From: DASUSH01 sp963785155
GTDB taxonomy: Bacteria; Actinomycetota; Thermoleophilia; Solirubrobacterales; 70-9
Direction: 5' to 3'
NCBI GenBank assembly: GCA_963785155.1
Contig: CAWAUB010000001.1
Location: 184,483-248,482 of the forward strand
DNA length: 64,000 nucleotides
In this document: positions 9,121 through 18,695 of the stretch, one piece after another
How positions within the stretch are numbered: the first letter of the stretch is position 1
How the letters are laid out: every line of letters begins with the position of its first letter
Position numbers and translations under genes: made by a program
The notes under the pieces: generated by a model
Told to the model about the DNA's origin: nothing
The model's database searches: none
Seen by the model: the letters and a program-made list of their open reading frames with translations, nothing else

Positions 9121-9136
9121 TAAGGGGTCTGACCCC
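9121..9136. repeat. REP-like 16-bp inverted repeat, right copy
   Basis: TAAGGGGTCTGACCCC, the exact reverse complement of 8502-8517. Its last base is also the final G of the TAG stop codon of the neighbouring minus-strand amidotransferase, so the element abuts that reading frame. Confidence 0.8.
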
Positions 9137-9840
9137 TAGATGGTTGTGAGCCAGCGGGTGGCTAGGGCTTGGCCCTGCTTGTTCCATGGCTCGAGTTTTG
9201 GGGCTGACTCGCCCCAGAGTTTCGATGGGTCTATGCCCACCCTGATCGCGTCTGGGTCTGTGTCGTAGCCCTCGATCCAGGATTCGGCGTCCGCTGATGA
9301 GACCTCCGCGTGGAATTGGATTCCGTACGTGTTGGTGCCCAGCCGGAAGGCCTGGAGGCAGGTCTCGCTTCGGGCCAGGGCGACGGCTCCGTCCGGGAGG
9401 TCGCACTCATAGCTGTGCCAGCCGAAGGCCTCGAAGCTCGGGGCCAGGGGGCCGAGGACCGGGTCCTTGGCGCCCTCCTCGCTGACGTCTACCTCGTACC
9501 AGCCGATCTCCGGGTTTGCGGCTCGGCGGGCGGGCGCGCCAGCGGCCTCAGCGAGGATCTGGGCGCCGAGGCAGACGCCGAACAGAGGCTTCTCCGCGGC
9601 GAGCAGCTCGGCGAGCAGGCGCTTCTCGTCGCGTAGCCAGGGGTGTTCGTCCTCCTGGTCGGCGTGCATCGCGCCGCCGAAACTGAGGACCGCGTCGTAG
9701 CCCATCGGTTCGGCCGGGGGGTCGGCCACCTCCGGGAAGATCCATTCGTCGAGGACGACGCCGGCGTTTCGCAGTGCGTCGCCGAAGACGCCCGGGCCGG
9801 CGTCAGGCTGGTGGACGATCGCGAGCGCCCGTGCGGCCAT
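9136..9840 (-). CDS. Type 1 glutamine amidotransferase (GMP synthase-like domain)
   Basis: A 234-aa stand-alone class I amidotransferase domain. The nucleophile elbow is FGVCLGAQILAEAAG and the His-x-Glu of the triad is in YGIQFHAEVSSADAE; there is a GGAMHADQEDEHPWL loop after the first sheet. Such proteins are annotated as GMP synthase-like or gamma-glutamyl hydrolases; no synthetase domain follows, so the acceptor is unknown. It is the last minus-strand gene after the membrane protein and M28 peptidase, and its stop codon overlaps the REP-like repeat by one base. Confidence 0.8.
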   Translation of the reverse strand: MAARALAIVHQPDAGPGVFGDALRNAGVVLDEWIFPEVADPPAEPMGYDAVLSFGGAMHADQEDEHPWLRDEKRLLAELLAAEKPLFGVCLGAQILAEAAGAPARRAANPEIGWYEVDVSEEGAKDPVLGPLAPSFEAFGWHSYECDLPDGAVALARSETCLQAFRLGTNTYGIQFHAEVSSADAESWIEGYDTDPDAIRVGIDPSKLWGESAPKLEPWNKQGQALATRWLTTI

Positions 9841-9849
9841 GGCCAGCGG

Positions 9850-10365
9850 CTAGCCGCGACGCCCGACGAAGGCGACCGCGATCAGGGTCGTGCCGATCCC
9901 CGCGCCGATGATGATCGAGAGGATCGCGGCCAGTGTCACCCCGGAGGTGCCGAAGGTGAGGGTGGGGTTGGGCCCGCCGGCAACCTGCTGCACCTGCACC
10001 TCGTAGTCGCCGGCCTCCTTGATGTCGAGACCTTCGATGTCGGTCCAGGACTTGTCGTCGCGGATGTTCGACTCACGGTTGTCGTCGCCGTCGAGCTCGA
10101 GGGGCTTGCCACCGTCCGCGGGCCGGATCTGCCAGGCAATGTCGGGGGCAGTGAAGAAGCCGTCGGCCGGCGAACTCCCGTCCTCGTAGAAGACGACGAC
10201 CTCGCCGACCGGGAGATCGACGATTCCCTCGCCCGGGATCGCGACGCGGCCGTACTTCTCGTGGTCGCCGGAGAGCAATTGCGGGAGGCCGACGGCGAGC
10301 CCGCCCAGGGTGAGGACGACGCCGATCGCCAGGACCGCCCAGCGCCAGGGCGTCAAACCAGCCAC
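9850..10365 (-). CDS. Hypothetical two-TM membrane protein
   Basis: A 171-aa protein not recognised as a named family. An N-terminal membrane segment (WAVLAIGVVLTLGGLAVGLP) is followed by a hydrophilic domain of about 110 residues with strand-like character, then a C-terminal membrane segment (VTLAAILSIIIGAGIGTTLI) and a basic end. The middle is therefore probably on the outer face with both ends in the cytoplasm. The GTG at 10365 overlaps the end of the M28 peptidase frame by 13 bases. An open frame continues upstream in line with the peptidase's first part, but that is produced by the frameshift in the peptidase gene. Confidence 0.6.
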   Translation of the reverse strand: MAGLTPWRWAVLAIGVVLTLGGLAVGLPQLLSGDHEKYGRVAIPGEGIVDLPVGEVVVFYEDGSSPADGFFTAPDIAWQIRPADGGKPLELDGDDNRESNIRDDKSWTDIEGLDIKEAGDYEVQVQQVAGGPNPTLTFGTSGVTLAAILSIIIGAGIGTTLIAVAFVGRRG

Positions 10366-11562
10366 TCTTCGTCGAGCCGCCGCACGATCGTCTCGGTCAG
10401 CCGGATCGCGTCCCCGACAGTCACGAAGTCGACGTTCTCGGGAACATCGGTCGGCCAGTGGTAGTTGGACGGCTGCTTCAGGTCCGTGCAGGAGGCGAGG
10501 GACGCGCACTGGTAGCCGGCGAAGAGCGGGATCGAGCCGTCGGTCGCGTTCCGCAGGCGCAGGTTCGGGAAGAGGTAGATGCCGAGGTCCTCCGCCGTCT
10601 CGTCGACGAGCGCGAGCGACTCCGCCGGGTACTCCTTCATCCGCACCATCCCCTCGCCGCGCAGGACGCAGAGGTGCGGCGAGCCCACCGTGTCGACGCT
10701 GAAGAAGAACGTGCTCTCGCGCGGTAGCGAGGGGAAATGCCGGCGCGCGAACGCGTCCATCCCCTCGCAGGTCGCCTCCTCGGAGGTCGAGACGAGCATG
10801 ACCCGGACGCTCTCGGTCGGTTGCGCGACGAGCGCCTCCGCCAGCGCGATCAGGGTCAGCACCCCGGTCCCGTTGTCGTTCGCGCCGGGGACGACCTGGC
10901 TCATGCCGATGTTCGCCATCGCGGCGCCGAAGCCCGCGCTCACAAACGCAGCGGCGCCCGCAAGTGAGCGCGATCCCGTCAGGGCTCCGATCCCGGCGAG
11001 CAGTGGCGCCCCGACGCTGATCGCGATCAGGGGCGGACTGGTGTCGTTCTTCTCGATCATCCCCATCCGATCTGCGAACTCGGGGATCGCCGGGTGGAAG
11101 ATGACGCCGCGGTGTGCCGCGTCGTGGTGGGCGGTGATGACGACCGTCCGCTCGGCGTCGGCGGGGCCCATCTCCGCGATCACCTGAGTCGCCGTCCGCG
11201 CCGGCAGCAGCGAGCGCAGGACCCGGCGCCCGTCGCCGGGCATGTCGTCGGCGGCAGCGGCGGCGGCAAGCGCCCCGAGCGCGGCGCCAAGCACCCGGTG
11301 GCCCCGGCGCCCCGCGATCCCCGCCATGCGCCCCCGCCGCCGAGGTGATCCCGAGCGGCCACCAGAAGGTGCTGTGGATGCGCTCGCGCTCGAGCCGCGA
11401 CTCGAGGCCCACCTCGCGAAGCCGCTCGGCGAGCCACTCCGCGGCCCGTGCCTCCCCTTCGCTTGCCGTCTCGCGGTCGAACGAGCAGAGGTCGTCGAGC
11501 AGGGCGCGCATGCGCCCGGCATCGAGCGATGGCGCTGCCGGCGCGGTCTCCGTCTCGGACAT
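10353..11562 (-). CDS. M28-family zinc aminopeptidase, interrupted by a frameshift
   Basis: Metallopeptidase of about 402 aa. ATG at 11562 opens MSETETAPAAPSLDAGRMRA, and this frame runs to about ITSAAG. The rest is in another frame, with VVITAHHDAAHRG (zinc-binding His), PGANDNGTGVLTLIALAE (bridging Asp) and LVSTSEEATCEGMDAFA (catalytic and zinc-binding Glu), the order expected for M28. Hydrophobic stretches in the middle suggest membrane association. One base is missing or extra near 11325-11340, in a GC-rich run. TAAGTT at 11577-11572 lies 9 bases before the ATG, suggesting a leaderless transcript divergent from the M50 gene. Confidence 0.75.
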
Positions 11563-11571
11563 CGAGCCGGG

Positions 11572-11594
11572 AACTTATCGACGCGACGTAAGCT
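11572..11594. promoter_or_regulatory. Divergent leaderless -10 elements for M28 and M50 genes
   Basis: TAAGTT (minus strand, 11577-11572) is 9 bases from the M28 ATG, and TAAGCT (plus strand, 11589-11594) is 6 bases from the M50 ATG. Neither gene has a Shine-Dalgarno sequence. The whole divergent spacer is only 38 bases. Confidence 0.45.
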
Positions 11595-11600
11595 TCGGCC

Positions 11601-12761
11601 ATGTCGGCACGCGGGGCCGTGACCCTGTTCCATGTCCGCGGGATCCGGATCGGGGCCGATTACTCCTGGTTCATCGTCCTCCTGCTCGTCATCATCTGGC
11701 TGACGAGGGAGTTCCGCGAGGTGCTCGCGGTGGAGAGCGGGGCGACCGAGCCCTACGTGCTCGCGGTGGTCAGCGCGCTGCTCTTCTTCGGCTCGATCGT
11801 CCTGCACGAGCTCGGCCACGCCTTCGTCGCGATGCGCAAGGGGATCGAGATCTCCGACATCACCCTCTGGATGTTCGGCGGCCTCGCGCGGCTCAAGCGC
11901 GACTCCGACTCCGCGGGGACCGAGCTCAAGATCGCCCTGGCCGGCCCCGCGGTCACGCTCTTGATCGCCGTCGCTTGCGCGGCGATCGGCTTCGCGATCG
12001 GCGGCGCCGACTTCTGGGAGGCCATGCGCGGAGAGCCGGGCACGACCACCTCCGCCGCGCTCGCCCTGCTCGCCTGGCTCTCGACCATCAACCTGTTCGT
12101 GCTGTTCTTCAACCTGATTCCCGCCTTCCCACTCGATGGCGGCCGCGTGGTCCGAGCGATCGCGTGGAAGGTCTCCGGCAGCCGCACCCGCGGCACCAAG
12201 TTCGCCGCACTGCTCGGCCAGGGCTTCGCCTTCGTCTTCATCGCCTGCGGCGCCTTCATCGCGGTCGCCGTCGAGGGCGGCCTGGTCACCGGCATCTGGC
12301 TCGCCCTGATCGGATTCATCCTCGGCTCCTCGGCGCGCTCCGCCACGGTGCAGTCCGAGGTCACCGCCCGGATCGAGCACCTGCGCGTCGCCGACGTCAT
12401 GGACTCCGACCCGATCGCGATCCCCGAGGACCTCTCGGTGGAGCGCGCCCTTGACGAGTTCTTCCTGCGCTACCGCTGGCCCTGGTTCCCGGTCGTCGAC
12501 ACGGGCGACCGCTTCCGCGGCCTGCTCCAGCGGGGCGCCGCGGACGCGGTTCCCGAAAGCCGCCGCGACGCGGCTCGGGTCGGAGAATTCCTCACCGCGG
12601 ACGCCGACGGCACCATTCAGATCCGTGACGACGCCCCCCTCGAGGCGGTGCTGGGCAACGAAAACCTGCGCCGGCTCGGCGGCCTCGTCGCGGTCGACGC
12701 CGAGGGTCACCTGCGCGGCGTGCTCACCGTCGACGCCGTCGGGCGGAGCCTTCGCCCCTAG
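11601..12761 (+). CDS. Site-2-protease-like M50 zinc metalloprotease with CBS domains
   Basis: A 386-aa intramembrane protease. HELGH at residues 69-73 supplies the zinc ligands and catalytic Glu, and NLIPAFPLDGGR near residue 175 gives the third ligand Asp. Four to six hydrophobic segments fill residues 20-250. Residues about 258-386 form a CBS pair (VADVMDSDPIAIPEDLSVE and later LVAVDAEGHLRGVLTVDAVG). Proteins with this layout cleave membrane-embedded substrates under control of nucleotide binding by CBS. The ATG is preceded by TAAGCT 6 bases upstream and has no Shine-Dalgarno site. Substrate unknown. Confidence 0.88.
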   Translation: MSARGAVTLFHVRGIRIGADYSWFIVLLLVIIWLTREFREVLAVESGATEPYVLAVVSALLFFGSIVLHELGHAFVAMRKGIEISDITLWMFGGLARLKRDSDSAGTELKIALAGPAVTLLIAVACAAIGFAIGGADFWEAMRGEPGTTTSAALALLAWLSTINLFVLFFNLIPAFPLDGGRVVRAIAWKVSGSRTRGTKFAALLGQGFAFVFIACGAFIAVAVEGGLVTGIWLALIGFILGSSARSATVQSEVTARIEHLRVADVMDSDPIAIPEDLSVERALDEFFLRYRWPWFPVVDTGDRFRGLLQRGAADAVPESRRDAARVGEFLTADADGTIQIRDDAPLEAVLGNENLRRLGGLVAVDAEGHLRGVLTVDAVGRSLRP

Positions 12762-12800
12762 AAGTGCTTTAGTCGGACGCCTCCACCGCCGAAAGAAGAG

Positions 12801-14897
12801 GTGGTGAGCGAGGGACTGCAAGCCAGATATGACCGCGTCGCATCCCAGCTGGCTGATGCCGAGCGCATCGCCCGTGTCGGCGTCTGGGAATGGAACGTCG
12901 TCAGTGGCGACGTCAGCTGGTCCGACGAGATCTACCGGCTCTTCGGCCACCAACCGGGAGAGTTCGAGCCCAGCTTCGAGCGCTGGCTCGAGGCCATTCA
13001 TCCCGACGATCGCGAGCGCGTCCAGCGCCACGTCCAGAAGGCGGTCGAGGATCCACAGCCCTATGAGTTCGAGCACCGCGTCGTCCGGCCCGACGGCACC
13101 ACCATCCACCTGCACTGCCGGGGCGACGTCGCCACGAACGACGCCGGCGAGCCGACCCGCGTGGTCGGCGCGAGCCAGGACATCACCCAGCGCGTCTCCC
13201 AGCAGGAGACGCTCGACCGCCTGTCCCGCCAGCGGGAGGCGATCCTCGACGCCGCCGGCGAAGGCATCTGCGGGGTCGACCCAGAGGGCCGGATCAGCTT
13301 TGCCAACCCCGCCGCTGCCCGGATCCTCGGCCTATCGATCGGCGAGCTCGGCGGGCGCGCCCTCTCCGACTTCGTCGGCGGACCCTTCGGCAACTCCGAC
13401 CCCCTGCTCGAATCGCTACGCGACGGCGCGATGGTCGAGGACCAGGGGGCGACGTTCCGCCGCGCGGACGGCACGGAGTTCCCGGCCGATTTCATCTGCA
13501 ACCCAGTCCTCGCGGATGGCGGCGACGACGTCACGGGTGCCGTCGTCACGTTCAGCGACGCGACCGAGCGCCGCCGCTTCGAGGACCAGCTCGCCTTCCT
13601 CGCCGACCACGACGCGCTCACCGGGCTCTTCAACCGCCGCCGCTTCGAGCAGGAACTGGCGCTCCAGGTCGCCTATGGCGAGCGGTACTCCGCGGACCTC
13701 GCGGTCCTGATCATCGACCTCGACGCGTTCAAGGACGTCAACGACACCCGCGGCCACCGGGTCGGGGACGAGCTGATCGCGTCCGTGGGACAGCGCATCG
13801 CGCGGCGCCTGCGCGAGGGCGACGTCGTCTGCCGCTTCGGGGGCGACGAGTTCGCGGTGCTCCTGCCGGCCACCTCCGCCGAGGATGCCGCGATCGCCGC
13901 TCAGAGCCTCCGCGAGGCGATCGGCGAGGAGCCCCACCTGGCCGGCGGGCGCCCGATCCGGGTCACCGCCAGCATCGGCATAGCGGCCGCCGGCGTCGAT
14001 GCGTCGAGCGCCGAGGAGCTGCTCTCGAACGCCGACCTGGCGATGTACGACGCGAAGGATGCCGGGCGCGACCGGGTGTACGTCTATGCCCCCGCACACC
14101 GCGGCCGCGAGCGAGCGGCGGAGCGGTTCGCATGGGTGGAGCGGATCCGCCAGGCGCTGGCGACCGACGCTTTCGAGTTGGTCGCGCAGCCGATCTTCGA
14201 CGTCGCAAGCGGGTCGATCTCGCAGTACGAGTTGCTGATCCGAATGGTCGACTCCGACGGCACGCTGATCCCGCCCAAGGCCTTCCTCCCCACCGCCGAG
14301 CGCCATGGCCTGATCCGCGACATCGACCGGTGGGTGATCGAGCGGTCGGTGGCGATCGCCGGCGAGGCGCTCCGCGACTCCTCCACCCCGCTCCGCCTCG
14401 AGGTCAACCTCTCCGGCCGCTCGGTCGGCGACCCGGAGCTTCCCGCCTTCATCGCGGATCAGATCGCGGCCGCGCGCGCCGAGCCGTCGCAGATCGTCTT
14501 CGAGGTGACCGAGACAGCTGCGATCGACAGCCTGCATGCTGCCCAGGACTTCGCACAGTCGCTGCGCGACCTCGGCTGCATGTTCGCCCTCGACGACTTC
14601 GGCTCCGGCTTCAGCTCGTTCGTCTACCTCAAGCACCTGCCGATCGACTACGTGAAGATCGACGGCGACTTCATCCGCGGCCTCGCCCACTCGGCCTCGG
14701 ACCAGCTCTTCGTGCAGGCGATCGTCGGCATCGCCCGCGGCCTCGGCAAGCGCACGATCGCCGAGTTCGTCGAGGACCGCAGGACCGCCGAGCTCTGCCG
14801 CGACCTCGAGGTCGACTACCTCCAGGGCTTCCACATCGGCCGCCCGGTCCCGGTCGCAGAAGCGCTTGGGCTGGCGACGCCCCTGCTGAGCAGCTGA
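12801..14897 (+). CDS. PAS-PAS-GGDEF-EAL cyclic-di-GMP turnover protein
   Basis: A 698-aa cytoplasmic signalling protein. There are two PAS domains (VWEWNVVSGDVSWSDEIYRL, about residues 25-130, and AILDAAGEGICGVD, about 145-255). The GGDEF domain follows at about 265-425 with an intact CRFGGDEFAVLL and an upstream REGD inhibitory-site motif. The EAL domain has ELLIRM (Glu conserved), EVNLSGRS, FEVTETAAI, DDFGSGFSS, VKIDGDFI and QGFHIGRP, so both active sites look complete. It can in principle make and degrade c-di-GMP; the PAS ligand is unknown. Start GTG at 12801, with a second GTG immediately after it, following a GAAAGAAGAG run. Confidence 0.92.
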   Translation: MVSEGLQARYDRVASQLADAERIARVGVWEWNVVSGDVSWSDEIYRLFGHQPGEFEPSFERWLEAIHPDDRERVQRHVQKAVEDPQPYEFEHRVVRPDGTTIHLHCRGDVATNDAGEPTRVVGASQDITQRVSQQETLDRLSRQREAILDAAGEGICGVDPEGRISFANPAAARILGLSIGELGGRALSDFVGGPFGNSDPLLESLRDGAMVEDQGATFRRADGTEFPADFICNPVLADGGDDVTGAVVTFSDATERRRFEDQLAFLADHDALTGLFNRRRFEQELALQVAYGERYSADLAVLIIDLDAFKDVNDTRGHRVGDELIASVGQRIARRLREGDVVCRFGGDEFAVLLPATSAEDAAIAAQSLREAIGEEPHLAGGRPIRVTASIGIAAAGVDASSAEELLSNADLAMYDAKDAGRDRVYVYAPAHRGRERAAERFAWVERIRQALATDAFELVAQPIFDVASGSISQYELLIRMVDSDGTLIPPKAFLPTAERHGLIRDIDRWVIERSVAIAGEALRDSSTPLRLEVNLSGRSVGDPELPAFIADQIAAARAEPSQIVFEVTETAAIDSLHAAQDFAQSLRDLGCMFALDDFGSGFSSFVYLKHLPIDYVKIDGDFIRGLAHSASDQLFVQAIVGIARGLGKRTIAEFVEDRRTAELCRDLEVDYLQGFHIGRPVPVAEALGLATPLLSS

Positions 14898-14918
14898 GCT
14901 CCGCCCCTCGGGCCCTTA

Positions 14919-14924
14919 TAGGAT
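14919..14924 (+). promoter_or_regulatory. Leaderless -10 element of sdhA
   Basis: TAGGAT with 8 bases to the sdhA ATG at 14933 and no Shine-Dalgarno sequence. The spacing fits transcription starting at or next to the start codon. Confidence 0.45.
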
Positions 14925-14932
14925 CGCCCTCG

Positions 14933-16621
14933 ATGCCAAGGCACGATGTGCTCGTCATAGGAGCGGGGCTGGCAGGTCAGCGGGCAGCGCTCGCCGCCGC
15001 AGAGGAAGGCGTCTCGGTCGGGATCATCTCGAAGGTCCACCCGGTGCGCTCCCACTCGAACGCCGCCCAGGGCGGGATCAACGCCGCTCTCGATCCCGGC
15101 GATTCCTGGGAATCCCACGCATTCGACACGGTCAAGGGCTCCGACTACCTGGGCGACCAGGACGCGATCGAGATCATGACCCAGGAGGCCCCCCAGGAGG
15201 TCCTGAACCTCGAGCACATGGGGGTCACCTTCCACCGCAACGACGAGGGCAAGCTCGGCGTGCGGGCATTCGGCGGCGCCTCGCAGGCGCGCACTTTCTA
15301 CGTCGCCGACATCACGGGCCAGGCGATCATGCACGTCCTCTACGAGCAGCTGATGAAGCACGCAAACCTGGTCGATCGCTACGAGGAGTGGTTCACGACC
15401 GGGCTCGCCCTCGATGCCCAGGGCAACTGCGTCGGCGCAGTGACCCGGAACATCCGCGACGGCTCGACGGAACTCTTCGAGGCGAAGAACGTGATCCTCG
15501 CGACCGGCGGCAACGGTCAGATGTTCCAGCCGACGACGAACGCGCTGATCTGCACCGGTGATGGGATCGCCCACGCCTATCGCGCCGGGGCGAAGCTTCG
15601 CGACATGGAGATGGTCCAGTACCACCCCACCACGCTCGCGGGCAAGGGCTTCCTGATCACGGAGGGCGCGCGCGGGGAAGGCGCCCACCTGCTGAACGCC
15701 AAGGGCGAGCGGTTCATGGAGACCTACGCGCCGAACAAGATGGAGCTTGCCTCGCGCGACGTCGTCTCCCGTGCCGAGCAGACCGAGATCAACGAGGGAC
15801 GCGGCTTCCCGGACGGGACCGTCGCGCTAGACATCACCGTCGTCCCCCGCAAGCGGATCCACGAAGCGCTGCGCGAGATCGTCCTCGTCGGCCGCGACTT
15901 CGCCGGCGTCGACATCACCCGCGAGCCGATCCACATCAAGCCCGGCAACCACTACACGATGGGCGGGGTCGCAACCGACACCTGGGGCGCGACGGACATC
16001 CCCGGCCTCTACGCCGCGGGCGAGGTCGCCTGCGTCTCGGTCCACGGCGGCAACCGCCTTGGCGCCAACTCGCTGCTGGACACACTGATCTTCGGCAAGC
16101 GCTCGGGCAAGCACGCGGCCGAACGCGCACAGCGGATCGAATACGGGCGGGTGCCCGACGCGGCGCTCGCCGACGAGCAGGCGACGATCGACGAGATCGT
16201 CGGCCGCGAGCGGGGCTCCGGCCGCCGCGTCTCCGAGATCCGCAAGGAGCTCGGCGAGACGATGGACCGCTACGTCGCGGTCTTCCGCGACGCCGAGGGC
16301 ATCCAGAAGGCGATCGAGATCATCGCGAGGCTCAAGGAGGAGGCCCAGAGCGCCTACATCGACGACCGCGGCGCGGTCTTCAACCAGGACATCCTCGGCG
16401 CGATCGAGCTCGGCTTCATGCTCGACAACGCCGAGGCCTGCGCGGCCGCGGCGCTGCACCGCACCGAGAGCCGCGGCGCCCAGTACCGCACCGACTTCCC
16501 CGAGCGAAACGACGAGGAATGGCTCAAGCACATCGATCTCTCACTGAACGGAGACGGCCCGGAGATCAGCTACTCCGAGGTGACGATGACGCAGTGGGAA
16601 CCACAGGAGAGGACCTACTAG
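14933..16621 (+). CDS. sdhA: Succinate dehydrogenase/fumarate reductase flavoprotein subunit
   Basis: A 562-aa FAD-binding subunit that interconverts succinate and fumarate. Visible are the dinucleotide fold VLVIGAGLAGQRAALAAAEEG, the covalent FAD-type region RSHSNAAQGGINAAL, the catalytic region HPTTLAGKGFLITEGARGEG, and the C-terminal GLYAAGEVACVSVHGGNRLGANSLLD motif. It starts at ATG 14933, 8 bases after TAGGAT. It is followed after 13 bases by the iron-sulfur subunit. With the CCG-domain subunit at 17787 it forms a respiratory complex without hydrophobic SdhC/SdhD anchors. It may work in either direction; sequence does not decide. Confidence 0.95.
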   Translation: MPRHDVLVIGAGLAGQRAALAAAEEGVSVGIISKVHPVRSHSNAAQGGINAALDPGDSWESHAFDTVKGSDYLGDQDAIEIMTQEAPQEVLNLEHMGVTFHRNDEGKLGVRAFGGASQARTFYVADITGQAIMHVLYEQLMKHANLVDRYEEWFTTGLALDAQGNCVGAVTRNIRDGSTELFEAKNVILATGGNGQMFQPTTNALICTGDGIAHAYRAGAKLRDMEMVQYHPTTLAGKGFLITEGARGEGAHLLNAKGERFMETYAPNKMELASRDVVSRAEQTEINEGRGFPDGTVALDITVVPRKRIHEALREIVLVGRDFAGVDITREPIHIKPGNHYTMGGVATDTWGATDIPGLYAAGEVACVSVHGGNRLGANSLLDTLIFGKRSGKHAAERAQRIEYGRVPDAALADEQATIDEIVGRERGSGRRVSEIRKELGETMDRYVAVFRDAEGIQKAIEIIARLKEEAQSAYIDDRGAVFNQDILGAIELGFMLDNAEACAAAALHRTESRGAQYRTDFPERNDEEWLKHIDLSLNGDGPEISYSEVTMTQWEPQERTY

Positions 16622-16634
16622 GGGTGACCCACTA

Positions 16635-17790
16635 ATGGCCGATTACCAACTCAAGGTCCGCCGCTACCAGCCCGACGAGGGTGACCAGCCCTACTGGCAG
16701 GAGTTCGACGTCGAGCTCGACCCGACGCTCTCCGTCCTCGACGGCCTGCTCCAGGCCCGCGATCGCGAAGACGGCTCGCTCTCGGTCCGCTGCTCGTGCC
16801 GGGCCGCGATCTGCGGCTCCTGCGGAGTGAAGATCAACGGCCAGTCGACCCTCGCCTGCAAAACGCAGATCGGCGAGGCGCACGAGCAGGCGAACCGCGC
16901 CAACGGAGGCTCCGACCCGATCGTCGTCGAGCCCATGGGCAACATGCCGGTCCTGAAGGACCTCGTCGTCGACATGGAGTCGACGCATTGGGAGAAGATC
17001 CGCCGGGTCACCCCGTGGCTCCTTCCACGAGGGCGAGCCGCCCGAGCGCGAGTACATCGTCGAGCCTGAGTCGATGATCGACATCACCCAGTCGATGGCC
17101 TGCATCCAGTGCGGCGCCTGCGTCTCCTCCTGCCTCTCGATGGAGGTCGACCCGGACTTCATCGGCCCGGCCGCCCTTGCCAAGGCCTACCGCTTCGTCG
17201 GCGACCCGCGCGACGGGCAGACCGAGCAGCGCCTGTACGACCTCGCCCAGGACCCGCACGGGATCTACGACTGCACCCACTGCTTCAGCTGCATCGACGC
17301 CTGTCCGAAGGGCGTCGCGCCCATGGACCAGATCATGCGCCTGCGTCGGAGGGCCAACGAGGACTTCGGGATCCACGACGTCAACAACGGCCGCAACCAC
17401 GAAGAGGCGTTCGTCAAGATCATCGAGAAGAAGGGCACCCTGGACGAGTCGCTGCTCCTTCAGGAGTCCTTCGCGCCCGGCGTGAAGGGCAAGCTGAAGC
17501 CCTCGATGGCCGCGATCAAAGGACTGATCGGCTCGATCCCCACGGCGATCCGCGGCATCCGCACCGGCAAGATGCGCTCGCTCTCGAAGCTGATCCCCGG
17601 CATCCACCACAAGCTCCCGGGCGGCGCCCAGGACGAGGTGAAGAAGATCTACGCCCACGCGGAGGAGCACCGCGAGGAGCTCAACCTCTACATCGCCGGC
17701 GAGGAGGAAATCGAGCCCGAGCCCGACGAGTCGGAGGACCTCGATGCCTCCCGAGCAACCGCCGACACGACCCCGCAGGAGACCCAATGA
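16635..17790 (+). CDS. sdhB: Succinate dehydrogenase/fumarate reductase iron-sulfur subunit, one frameshift
   Basis: The electron-transfer subunit, in two frames. From ATG 16635 the first part holds the [2Fe-2S] cysteines in CSCRAAICGSCGVKINGQ and a following Cys, and runs to KIRRVTPWL. From about 17025 the reading continues one base out of frame as FHEGEPPEREYIVEPESM, then CIQCGACVSSC and CTHCFSCIDACPKG, which ligate the [4Fe-4S] and [3Fe-4S] clusters. The single extra base near 17025 splits an otherwise standard SdhB. The protein then extends about 150 residues past the last cluster with an acidic tail, longer than classical SdhB. The stop overlaps the next gene (ATGA). Confidence 0.88.
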
Positions 17791-18695
17791 CCGATCTGAA
17801 GCTCGCCTACTGGCCCGGCTGCGTCTCGCGCGGCTTTACCCCGGAGCTGCACGGCTCGATGGCGCTCGTCGCTGAGCGCCTGGAGATCGAGCTGGTCACC
17901 CTTGATCGCGCGAACTGCTGCGGTGCCGGCGTGATCGCCGAGCACAACCAGGAGCTCGCCGACTCGCTCAATGCCCGCACCTTCGCGCTGGCCCAGCAGA
18001 CCGGCCTGGCGATGATGAACATCTGCTCCACCTGCCAGGGCGCGCAGTCGGAGTGCCAGGAGCGCTTGGACGCCGACTCGACCTATCGCGCCCACATCAA
18101 CGAGGCGCTTTCCGGCGAGGGGCTCGAGTACGTCAAGGGCAAGGACGGCTTCGAGAACAAGAACTTCCTCTGGGTCCTGGTCGAGGACATCGGGCTCGAC
18201 ACCCTGCGCGAGCAGGTCAAGCGCCCGCTCTCCGGCCTGCGGGTCGGGCCGTTCTACGGCTGCTACGTCCTGCGCCCGAAGCAGCGACTGGGCTACGAAG
18301 AGCATCCTGAGCGCGACCTCTACCTCGAGCAGGTGATCGAGGCGCTCGGCGGCGAGGTCGTCGAGTACGACGGCGCCCGGAAATGCTGCGGCTTCCCGGT
18401 GATCACGATGAACCGCGATACGTCGCTGCGCCAGGCGGGCACCCACATCGGCGACGCCATCGACGCCGGCGCCGACTGCCTGGTGACCCCCTGCCCCCTC
18501 TGCCACCTGAACCTCGACATGCAGCAGCCCGAGGCGGCCAAGGTCGTCAACCGCGAGCTCGACCTGGCCGTCCTGCACCTACCGCAGCTGGTCGGGCTGG
18601 CGATGGGCTTCGAGCCCAAGCAGCTCGGCATGCCGAAGCACATCGCCTCGACCGAGTGGGTCGAGGGCCGGCTCTCCGCCGAAGCCCCCGCCTAG
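17787..18695 (+). CDS. CCG-domain (HdrB/SdhE-like) third subunit of succinate dehydrogenase
   Basis: A 302-aa protein with two cysteine-rich CCG domains: YWPGCVSRG with ANCCGAGV and ICSTCQGA, then GPFYGCYVLRP with RKCCGFPV and TPCPLCHLNLD. This is the heterodisulfide reductase B fold, which binds an unusual iron-sulfur cluster and replaces membrane SdhC/D in class E succinate:quinone reductases. No hydrophobic anchor gene is present in the operon. It starts at ATG 17787, overlapping the sdhB stop, so the three subunits are translationally coupled. It would contact quinone or another membrane electron acceptor peripherally. Confidence 0.88.
   Translation: MTDLKLAYWPGCVSRGFTPELHGSMALVAERLEIELVTLDRANCCGAGVIAEHNQELADSLNARTFALAQQTGLAMMNICSTCQGAQSECQERLDADSTYRAHINEALSGEGLEYVKGKDGFENKNFLWVLVEDIGLDTLREQVKRPLSGLRVGPFYGCYVLRPKQRLGYEEHPERDLYLEQVIEALGGEVVEYDGARKCCGFPVITMNRDTSLRQAGTHIGDAIDAGADCLVTPCPLCHLNLDMQQPEAAKVVNRELDLAVLHLPQLVGLAMGFEPKQLGMPKHIASTEWVEGRLSAEAPA

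Noticed and set aside
11563..13115. Long minus-strand frame opposite the M50 and PAS-GGDEF-EAL genes
   Set aside because: It is a shadow of high-GC codon bias; only its part below 11340 is real, belonging to the M28 peptidase.
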